NCBI GenBank assembly: GCA_019235885.1
Contig: JAFAKB010000010.1
Coordinates: 1-62,338, forward strand
Direction: 5' to 3'
Length of the DNA stretch: 62,338 nt
DNA from: Candidatus Eremiobacterota bacterium
GTDB taxonomy: Bacteria > Vulcanimicrobiota > Vulcanimicrobiia > Vulcanimicrobiales > Vulcanimicrobiaceae
The notes beneath the pieces are model-generated. The model had not been told where the DNA came from and did not search any database. It saw nothing but the letters and a program-made list of their open reading frames with translations. A program made the translations under genes and the position numbers. This document shows positions 33,081 through 40,490 of the stretch, piece by piece; within the stretch, counting starts at the first letter, position 1; every line of letters starts with the position of its first letter.

Positions 33081-33510
33081 GTTCAGTTGCGAGGCGGGGT
33101 CGTGGACGTCGCCTCGATAGGCGTCCGGGGTCGTCCAGGCGCCGAGCGAGGAGTCATAGGCGCGGACGCCGTTGATGGCCACCGTGCTGACTCCGGGGAC
33201 GACAAGATGAGCCGTCGGAGCGGATGTACTGCACGTAGGGATTGCCCTGGCCTTGGAAGCCGGGCGTCGCCGCAGTGATCGCCGCTGTGCTGAGCGTGGG
33301 ATCGTGCGGCTGCATTCCGGAGGTGCCGGTGCTGCTGTTGATCGCGATCAACGTGCCGCTGGGATCGCGGTCGTAGGCGTTCATTCCGGTGAAGGCGGTG
33401 TCGCCGGGGGACCGCTTCGCCGTCGAGGCGAAGTTGAAGACCACCTTGCCCGAAGCGTCGGTGATGAACAGGACCATGTCGCCAGAGATGGCCCCGGTAA
33501 CCGGGGCCAT
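33078..33510 (-). pseudogene. Displaced RHS protein tail, frameshifted and cut by IS
   Basis: On the minus strand the sequence reads DMVLFITDASGKVVFNF ... GNPYVQYIRSDGSSC, then shifts frame to GVSTVAINGVRAYD, followed by a match to TPDAYRGDVHDP. The same region of the intact RHS gene (35105-40084) reads GVRTFDPQAGVWNTPDAYHG. The conserved YMWNRNNPY part that should follow is gone: the frame ends at a TGA that belongs to the IS end repeat. It is a worn RHS end downstream of the main RHS gene, a usual trace of past toxin-end replacement. Confidence 0.7.
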
Positions 33511-33514
33511 CTCT
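33484..33514. repeat. 31-bp perfect palindrome at the RHS-tail border
   Basis: AGAGATGGCCCCGGT (33484-33498), one central A, then its exact complement to 33514. RHS-like coding similarity is visible only to the left of it. It lies upstream (5' side) of the RHS tail remnant. Confidence 0.7.
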
Positions 33515-33584
33515 GCTCATGGTTCTGAAAATCTCAACACCAAATCCAGTCAGCCGAAAAGTGCACAGTTACGTCGACAGCCAA

Positions 33585-33776
33585 TCAATTCCATCGCTCG
33601 CCAGCGGCTAGACGAAGCAGAACCTTCAGGAAGTACGTTGCAGATACTATTGCCGCAAGTGCCCATGGCCAGTACGTCCCACTGCCGGGCAGCCAGTCTT
33701 TGTATTCTGCAAAGGCTATTAGGGCGCACAAGACCCCAAGCAATGCCTGCGTAGAGAGCTTCCCTTCGCGTTTCAT
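33585..33776 (-). CDS. Small membrane protein of unknown function
   Basis: A 63-residue frame with ATG start and two hydrophobic stretches (ALLGVLCALIAFA; YWPWALAAIVSATYFLKVLL) split by a short polar turn. Base composition is lower in GC than the core genome. It is in the stretch between the intact RHS gene and the old RHS tail, where small immunity or cargo genes are expected. No clear ribosome site; could be a chance frame. Confidence 0.4.
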   Translation of the reverse strand: MKREGKLSTQALLGVLCALIAFAEYKDWLPGSGTYWPWALAAIVSATYFLKVLLRLAAGERWN

Positions 33777-33848
33777 TCTATATTGAGATGTGCACGTTTA
33801 GCAAGACGCTTACTGATGTTCGTAGCTTCATGCGAAGCGCTTTTAGAC

Positions 33849-34589
33849 TTAGTCCTTCCTTAGCATGCGATTCTCGCGAGCCTCGAGATATTTCTTCACT
33901 TCTTTTCTCACCTCGGAGCTATTGGAGGTCGCGTACCCCCGAACATCTTCCACCGCGCTCCAATTCCGCGCCAAGCGCAAGGCGCGGATAGCCGTCCATT
34001 GGCTCTCGCCGTCACGCAAGTATTCCGTAAGAGCTTGGTCGACGTCTTTGCCACCCCAGCGACCGGCTTTCAGCGCGAGTGGTTCACGTGCAAGGGAGTA
34101 CGTTGGATTTCGTAGGATTTTAACAATAAGAGGAAGCTCTAATCTGGAGGCGTTCTCTGAAAGGGCGTTACCGACAGAGAAGAGTTGAACGCTGGACATC
34201 TCCTTGACGTGCCGTTCAAGAAAGGCGAAGAGCGCATCAAATGCGGCCCGACCGTAAGGCTTGGCCAACGCATGCACAATTGACATCGCAACATCGTTGG
34301 GTACAGCCTGCGCCAGGTACTTCACGAGAATCGGGACAGCTGCTGGATAGAGAAGCCGGACGTTCCCTAGTTCGCCGAGATCCCACAAGGGAATGCCGAT
34401 GCTTTGTAAATCTCTAACGATAGGTTTCGCTTGGCGTTCGTTTTCGGCAACAGCGAACTTCTGGAGTCGCTCGGCCTCCGATGTAGGCTCTGCAGCAAGC
34501 CGATCTAGCGCTGATTTAGTCCAGGAGTGAACCCTTTCCCATTCCGTAGTTTCATCGTGTAGTTTCGTCGTACCGCCGCCGCGCATCAC
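33849..34589 (-). CDS. HEAT-like helical repeat protein
   Basis: A 246-residue all-helical protein. Repeating pairs such as AVPILVKYLAQAVPNDVAMSIVHALA, AAFDALFAFLERHV, LPLIVKILRNPTYSLAREPLALKAGRWG and WTAIRALRLARNWSAVEDV fit HEAT/ARM-like repeats. It follows the immunity candidate gene by 24 bp on the same strand as the RHS gene. HEAT-repeat proteins are common among immunity proteins of polymorphic toxins, so a second immunity role is plausible. No enzymatic motif. Confidence 0.6.
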   Translation of the reverse strand: MMRGGGTTKLHDETTEWERVHSWTKSALDRLAAEPTSEAERLQKFAVAENERQAKPIVRDLQSIGIPLWDLGELGNVRLLYPAAVPILVKYLAQAVPNDVAMSIVHALAKPYGRAAFDALFAFLERHVKEMSSVQLFSVGNALSENASRLELPLIVKILRNPTYSLAREPLALKAGRWGGKDVDQALTEYLRDGESQWTAIRALRLARNWSAVEDVRGYATSNSSEVRKEVKKYLEARENRMLRKD

Positions 34590-34613
34590 TTTGAGAAACT
34601 TACCATAAAAGTC

Positions 34614-35063
34614 CTAAGGCAGTCGGCCTCGATTGGGCGGTTTTTTTGATTTTCCGGAATAGTAATCCGTGAGTCGCTCCCGATAAGCTTGAAGTTCGGC
34701 GGTTGGCAGCTTTCCCCGAAGGACTTCCGGAAACGATTGTACGAGAGAAGCCAGTTGATTAACGGATGCAACAACAGACTCCTTAGATGAGCCGCCCAAC
34801 TCACGGTATGCCCCATATCCGGACAAAGAGTTCACAATCTCGCTGAGCGTCACGACCTCATCGGCGTTCCCCACTTCACCGAACTCCGCCCCTATAGCGT
34901 AGGAGCGACGACCGTGGAACACATTCATGTACCGATTGCCGGCTCGGTATGTGACGAGAGTCGGGGTACTACAAACAATGTGATAATTAAGCTTCGCTGC
35001 GAATGCGAACGCCTTTTTTACCGCTGCTTCAAACCCGAGTTGAATGCGCTCTTTGTCACGCAT
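34614..35063 (-). CDS. Candidate immunity protein for the RHS toxin
   Basis: A 149-residue protein with no family I recognise. The ATG at 35063 follows a CAGGAA site by 6 nt; a GTG at 35102, three bases after the RHS stop, is also in frame. It has an N-terminal helical part (IQLGFEAAVKKAFAFAAKL), a short beta core (NYHIVCSTPTLVTYR, RYMNVFHGRRSYAIGAEFG) and a Lys-rich tail. Its place directly after the RHS toxin end is the standard position of the cognate immunity gene. Composition is markedly less GC-rich than the flanks. Confidence 0.55.
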   Translation of the reverse strand: MRDKERIQLGFEAAVKKAFAFAAKLNYHIVCSTPTLVTYRAGNRYMNVFHGRRSYAIGAEFGEVGNADEVVTLSEIVNSLSGYGAYRELGGSSKESVVASVNQLASLVQSFPEVLRGKLPTAELQAYRERLTDYYSGKSKKPPNRGRLP

Positions 35064-35104
35064 CGGTATTTCCTGACTCACCAGTTCACATACGTGGTTC
35101 ACGC

Positions 35105-38100
35105 TTAGCGTCGCACTTCAGGACCGGGTCCTGGGGCTGGAGCCGGTACGGGATCAGGAGCAAGCCAGTGCTGGGTCGCTTGATCGTAATGCCAACCAGC
35201 ATTTTGCAATGCGTTCCGCTCCATTCTTGTAAATCCTGTATTGTCCCTCAGAGATCCGTCGGCGTTCACACTCGCGTCTCGAATCGGACGACCGCTCCGC
35301 ATTGCGGAGCGTAGTAGGGAAAAATTCTGCTTCCAGTTTAATTTTGGCGTACCGCGATCGGCCATCCCGAGTAATGTACGCTCACCAGCTCCGATTGCGC
35401 CTGGTGCTTCGAGGTCTGCCAACTTACCGATAACAAGTGTACGGCTTGCCAAGCCAACCGGCCCTACGGCTCCTCCCAATCCAGGAGCGGATGCTTCCGC
35501 GGTCACTACAGCGCCGCCCATTAACATTTCGTAGCAGAACACAATCAGGGGTCCCCAACAATATCCGCTGGGATCGCTGTAGACGTACGGATTGTTCCGG
35601 TTCCACATGTATGGCTTCTGCGTCATCGGGTCGTGCACGTCGCCGTGGTAGGCGTCAGGCGTGTTCCAGACCCCGGCCTGCGGATCGAAGGTACGGACGC
35701 CCTGGACGGTGTTGTAACCGTCGCCGATTCCGTCGCCTTTTGCAATGGTGAGGAGTGCTCCGCGACCTACGGTCGCTACCGGCGAAGCGTAGTGCGGGCT
35801 GGTGAAGCTCTTGGTCGCTAGGCGGCAGTCCAAGATCACGCGGTTGAACGTGTTCGTAAGGGCGGCCGCGGAGCCAGTGGCGTTGTGACAGCCTATGACC
35901 TCATCGTCGTGCGTGCGGTCCCAGACGGTTAGTGGGTTCGACGCGCCGGGAACGTAGTCGGCGAGATCACCGATCTTGATGTCGTCGATTGCGCCGGACG
36001 GGTTGACCGTAAACAAAAGAGTATCGTCGTCCCAATAGAGCGCGTCGTACTGAAAGTCCGTCGGTGTGGTAATGCCGTTGCCAATACTCGTCGATCCGAT
36101 CTGGAACGGGTGATTCGTCGGACCCCAAACGTAGCCTAGAGAGAACTCAACCGGCGAATTCGCTTTGCCACCGGTATACAACGTCTCGTTTGGGCGATTG
36201 TCGACCAGAAGGTGATCTTCCGCATCGTACACTTTTGTCGACTCTTGCCATTGAAGCTGCGCGTCTTCGCTGTAGTCGAGCTGCCCAACCTGACGTCCGA
36301 CGGTGTCGTACTGAAACTGCGTCGTCGTATTGTTTTGGAGCGTTCCCGTGCCATTATCGGTGCAGTGCACGGTTGCCTCACCGCAGGTGTTCGCGGTCGA
36401 GTTCCCGACCGGGAACGACTGCTTGGCATCGAATTGATACGACCCAGTCGCCGGGAAACGCGGCGGTGAAACGCCGATCGATCGCACTTGTATGATTCGA
36501 ACGCCGTTTGCCATCTTCGCCGGCACGGCAGACTTGTCGTCACTGGGGTATAGCTCCGTAACGATCTCGCCACGCGTCGAATACGTCGCGGCAAGCGTCG
36601 ATCCCGCAATCCACGCACCGTTGTTGAACACCTGCGTGGAGCCGCCCAGCTGCTCGCCTTCCGCGTTGTACGTCATCCCGCTTTCCTGCCAGGCGGGCAT
36701 CGATTCGGAAAGCGGCAACCCGGAAGGCCCATAGGAGATCGTGTCCGGCGCTTGACCGGTGCTGTCGCCACGGCTGGTCGGGCGCCGCCCGCCGGTGTAT
36801 GCGAAGCTCAAGAACGCATTCCCGGGAAGGGTTACTTTTCGCACCAGATTGTCGGCGCGGTAGCTGTAACCCAGGACATTGGGCATGTTCGCCAGACCAC
36901 TGATCGAAATTGCGGACCGCAACCCGTCGGCATAGTATCCGTAGGTCAGCGTCGCCGGCGTGTTGGAGCCCACGGCCTCCATGCGGGTGCTCTTGCGGCC
37001 GTCAGCGTCGTACGCATCGGCGATCGAGCCGACACCGTTCTGCGCGCTCGCCAGCCGACCGTCGTCGTCGTACATGAACGTCTGCGCCGTGGTGGAAGTC
37101 GGGTTGAACGTAGCCTGGTACTTCAGCCCGCGCTCGTTGTACGAGAAGTTGCGGCATTCGGGCTTCGCATTGCAGGTTTGCGAGAGGAGACCGGCGCTGC
37201 CGGCTCCGTCGTAGGTGTTCGTGACCGGCATCATGCCGATCGAGGAGTCCCGGTACTGGACAGTGGCCCGGTCCAGCGCGTCGAAGGTCGTGCCGGCCGT
37301 ATCTTGCCATGAGAAGTTGGTGTTGCCCGTGGAGCCCGTCTCCGCCCAGGTGGGCGTCCCGCTGGCGGGCAGATATTCTTGCGTCTCGAAAAGATTGCCG
37401 TACGCCTGATACGAGGGGCTCGTGCCGACGTGGACGTTGCCGCCCGCGGTCAGGTCGTAGAGATAGCGCGTGCTCCAAGGGACGGGATAGTAAAAATCGC
37501 TGTTGGGATCGGGCGGCTGCTGCACCTCGATCAGACGATCCGCGCCATCGTACCATTTGTGGGTGGTCGCCGGAGTGCTGGTGTGATTGGTGATCTCAAC
37601 GGTCTCGTTGCCGTCGAGATCGTACTGGAACTGCGTTGAGACGCCGGCCGCGAATTCGGAGGGGTTCTGCGTCGTCGCAAGCGTTCCATCGGGGAAGTAG
37701 GTCTTACGAGTGACGATCGTTGACAACGGAATTCCCGGTGTCTTCGCACAAGAACCATAGGGCAATGAAGTATCGTCCGGGTCGCCGATGGCGACGACGC
37801 GGTTCAACGCGTCGTACGAAAGAACCGTCGTCGTCGTTGGGTCGTTTCCGTCGCCCATCGAGCAGATGAGGTTGCCTGACGTATCGTAGGTCAGGGATTC
37901 CAGCGGTGTGCGCATGCCGTCCGGCTGGCTGATCGGATCGCCGGCGACGGACGTCGGCAGACCGTAATCTACGCCGCCTTGCCGAGCCGGGTCGTATCCG
38001 ATCGCGCGGTTGTAGCCCATCGGTGTTCGAATATTCGTCAGCTCGCCGTACGGCTCGTACGACGGCGCTGGATTGACGGGGTACGTGAAGACGGCGTGCG

Positions 38101-40084
38101 CCGAGGAGCCGTTGTTCGCGCATAGCGCGTCGGGCCCGCCAGCCGTGGGCGGCCCAGCGGCCGTCCAGTCCCCGCTCGGATGGCTCGCGCGCTGATCGCA
38201 GTACGCGATTACATTGTTGAATTGGTCGTAGTCGTAAAGCTGCGTCGGCCGGAACGTCGCCGTTCCGGTCGGCGTAATCACCGTCGTAGACGGTTCCGCT
38301 ACCGCGACGGTGTTGCCGTTGGTATCGTACGCGTAGTCGGTCTGATACCCACGAGGATTCATTTCCGAAGTGAGATTGTTGTTCGCGTCCCACGTTTCGT
38401 TCGTGACGAGAGCGCGCGACCAGTCACTACACTGCTGTCCCTGGCTCGTGCTCGCCGTGCACTCTTGCGTCTGCGTCGGACGGCCCAGCCCGTCGACCAC
38501 CCAGTTCGTCATGTGGCCGTCGGTGTCGCGATAGGTCGGCGTCGGGACGCCGGTCGTGTAGAATTCAGTGAGGTATCCATATGCAGTAGCGGGGAAACCC
38601 GACTGCAAAGGGCCAGAGGTGACGGCGTCCGAAATTGTCGGATTCACCACACCCACGTGCTCGATGGAGCTCACCGTCGAAGAGACGGCGCTGGTTCCGG
38701 TGTATCCCAGCAACAATCCCTCACCATCGCTGCCGCAGCTGCCCGCGGTGCAACCGGCGTTGTACCGGGGACTCGAAAGATCTGCCAACACCCAGTCGCT
38801 CCCAAGGGGCTGGTAGCTGAATGTCTGCAGGGGGCGCGTTCCGGCACTGTTGTTCGGCGGCCGCTCCACGGACGCAAGGTTCCCGTTCGCGTCGTAGCCG
38901 TAGATGACGCTGGTTCCGCCGTCCGGAAAGGTCAGCTGCTGCAAGAGCCGATGGCCGTTGAAGTCGGCGAACGCCAGCGTCGCGCTCATGCCGGACTCGG
39001 TCGTCGCCGTGATCCCGCTGATCTTGCCGGTGACCGAGGCGTCGCCGGTGTCCCAGGAATAGTTGAAGGTGATCGAGGTGTTGCGGTTGCGCCCGATGAT
39101 CTGGTGGATGCGGCCGGCATAGCCGCCTACGGTGCCGGACGTGGTGGAGCACGACTGGCTCGGGTCGACGTTGTAAAAGTAGTACAGTGTCCCGGACTTC
39201 TTCTGCCACAGCAGCCCGCATGCGCCGTCCCAGGTCAGCGTCGAGTGATCGCCGGGCGGCGCGCTCACGGTGTAGCCGCCGTACGTGATGTAGTCGTACC
39301 GGGCGCCGTCGATGTCGTAGACGCTGAAATGGCCGGGCGACGTGCGGATCACGTGCGCGTCGAATGTGTTCGTCCAGCCGTTGCCGTACAGGCCGGTCCA
39401 GGTCTGCAGATCGCCGCTCACCGTCGTCGGGCTCTGCGAGTTGTACGTCCGGCGAAAGGCCATCGCGATGCCCTTGTGCGGGACCGCCATGTCGTCGTCT
39501 TGAAGCAGCAGATTGCCGGTGCCGACGTTCACCATGAGGTGACCCCCGCCCGGCACGTTCTCTTCTTGATACCGCCACCAGTGATTGATGCCGGTGCCGG
39601 AGGCGGTCGGGTCCGAGGGAAGCGACATCGCGCGCCGTGTCCCGGGGCGCGTTCTGGGCGGCGCCGGGAGCGGCAGCGCGCGGGGTGGTGACGCTCGTGT
39701 GTTCAGCTGAAGCGAGCGCTGCTGCATCGCGCGCCGGCGGATGGCCGTCATGGCGTGATCGACCTCGAACGGTCGGAGCATCGGCGGGCCGTTGACCGGA
39801 ATGCCGTGAGCGCGTACGCCGTGCACCGTCTTCGGGCGCAGGGCGCTCAGCGAGAACGGCGAGGGCTTCACGCGCGCCGGCTCCTTCACCGGAATGCGCC
39901 GCGGCGGCGTCGCGGGCGCGACCGGCACACGCTGCGGCCAAAGCGTGGCCGCTGCGGCGAGCGGGATACCGCCGAACAGCGGGCGCGCCGTGATCGCGTC
40001 GATGATGAGCGACACTGGCGAAACTTGGCTCAAGAGCGCAAAGGAAAGCAGCGCCGCCAGTGCGGCACGAACGCGGAAGCGCAC
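35105..40084 (-). CDS. Secreted RHS/YD-repeat polymorphic toxin
   Basis: A 1659-residue protein. GTG at 40084 is chosen: a GGGAG site lies 7 nt upstream and a signal peptide follows (FRVRAALAALLSFALLSQVS); the frame is open to 40210. After a Pro/Arg-rich stretch, a DUF6531-like region (GTGNLLLQDDDMAVPHKGIA, about residue 190) and many YD repeats follow (YDANGNLAS, YDTNGNTVAV, YDLDGNETVE, YDADGRKST). The core closes with the RHS hallmark NRNNPYVYSDPSGY near residue 1500. The last ~155 residues are the variable toxin part, ending in GFTRMERNALQNAGWHYD and a Pro-rich tail. Toxin activity is not identifiable. Confidence 0.9.
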   Translation of the reverse strand: MRFRVRAALAALLSFALLSQVSPVSLIIDAITARPLFGGIPLAAAATLWPQRVPVAPATPPRRIPVKEPARVKPSPFSLSALRPKTVHGVRAHGIPVNGPPMLRPFEVDHAMTAIRRRAMQQRSLQLNTRASPPRALPLPAPPRTRPGTRRAMSLPSDPTASGTGINHWWRYQEENVPGGGHLMVNVGTGNLLLQDDDMAVPHKGIAMAFRRTYNSQSPTTVSGDLQTWTGLYGNGWTNTFDAHVIRTSPGHFSVYDIDGARYDYITYGGYTVSAPPGDHSTLTWDGACGLLWQKKSGTLYYFYNVDPSQSCSTTSGTVGGYAGRIHQIIGRNRNTSITFNYSWDTGDASVTGKISGITATTESGMSATLAFADFNGHRLLQQLTFPDGGTSVIYGYDANGNLASVERPPNNSAGTRPLQTFSYQPLGSDWVLADLSSPRYNAGCTAGSCGSDGEGLLLGYTGTSAVSSTVSSIEHVGVVNPTISDAVTSGPLQSGFPATAYGYLTEFYTTGVPTPTYRDTDGHMTNWVVDGLGRPTQTQECTASTSQGQQCSDWSRALVTNETWDANNNLTSEMNPRGYQTDYAYDTNGNTVAVAEPSTTVITPTGTATFRPTQLYDYDQFNNVIAYCDQRASHPSGDWTAAGPPTAGGPDALCANNGSSAHAVFTYPVNPAPSYEPYGELTNIRTPMGYNRAIGYDPARQGGVDYGLPTSVAGDPISQPDGMRTPLESLTYDTSGNLICSMGDGNDPTTTTVLSYDALNRVVAIGDPDDTSLPYGSCAKTPGIPLSTIVTRKTYFPDGTLATTQNPSEFAAGVSTQFQYDLDGNETVEITNHTSTPATTHKWYDGADRLIEVQQPPDPNSDFYYPVPWSTRYLYDLTAGGNVHVGTSPSYQAYGNLFETQEYLPASGTPTWAETGSTGNTNFSWQDTAGTTFDALDRATVQYRDSSIGMMPVTNTYDGAGSAGLLSQTCNAKPECRNFSYNERGLKYQATFNPTSTTAQTFMYDDDGRLASAQNGVGSIADAYDADGRKSTRMEAVGSNTPATLTYGYYADGLRSAISISGLANMPNVLGYSYRADNLVRKVTLPGNAFLSFAYTGGRRPTSRGDSTGQAPDTISYGPSGLPLSESMPAWQESGMTYNAEGEQLGGSTQVFNNGAWIAGSTLAATYSTRGEIVTELYPSDDKSAVPAKMANGVRIIQVRSIGVSPPRFPATGSYQFDAKQSFPVGNSTANTCGEATVHCTDNGTGTLQNNTTTQFQYDTVGRQVGQLDYSEDAQLQWQESTKVYDAEDHLLVDNRPNETLYTGGKANSPVEFSLGYVWGPTNHPFQIGSTSIGNGITTPTDFQYDALYWDDDTLLFTVNPSGAIDDIKIGDLADYVPGASNPLTVWDRTHDDEVIGCHNATGSAAALTNTFNRVILDCRLATKSFTSPHYASPVATVGRGALLTIAKGDGIGDGYNTVQGVRTFDPQAGVWNTPDAYHGDVHDPMTQKPYMWNRNNPYVYSDPSGYCWGPLIVFCYEMLMGGAVVTAEASAPGLGGAVGPVGLASRTLVIGKLADLEAPGAIGAGERTLLGMADRGTPKLNWKQNFSLLRSAMRSGRPIRDASVNADGSLRDNTGFTRMERNALQNAGWHYDQATQHWLAPDPVPAPAPGPGPEVRR

Positions 40085-40490
40085 GACAAATCTCCCAACA
40101 GCAAAACAGCTGTGGACCAGAATACTGCGGCAGCGCGCATGACTCAGCGCCGGCAAATAAAACCGGCGTGACATCCGTACGAACAACCCTGGCCGGTACG
40201 CTACACCCAATGTTTGCGCCGCGTCAAGTGGGTGTTATGAACCGTTGCGCGCAAACGGAGCTGCACTGTCCCTAGAGACGTTGTTGCGCTTGACGACTCA
40301 TTCGCCATCACGATTGCGCGCACGCCAGCTTGAATGAACCATTTCGGAAGATCGCACGACAAAAGTCGCGGTCACGTACTGCGGTCGACGTGAAGGACAA
40401 CCCGGACTGCGACCCGTACGAACGGAGCCCGCGTCGTAGCGAACGGCGCTTGCCCTCCGGTTGGTGGTGTTCTTAGTGAATTCGATTGTT
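40085..40490. other. Divergent intergenic region between RHS and secretin genes
   Basis: About 400 bp between the two divergent starts. It holds the possible RHS promoter and a short inverted repeat (GCCGG...CCGGC, about 40150-40166). No frame with homology, no RNA gene and no clear secretin promoter is seen. Given that both genes face away from it, shared regulation is possible. Confidence 0.5.
40198..40227 (-). promoter_or_regulatory. Possible promoter of the RHS gene
   Basis: On the minus strand TTGACG (40222-40227) and TAGCGT (40198-40203) are 18 bp apart, about 114 bp upstream of the chosen RHS start. The -10 is a weak match, so this is a suggestion only. Confidence 0.35.
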
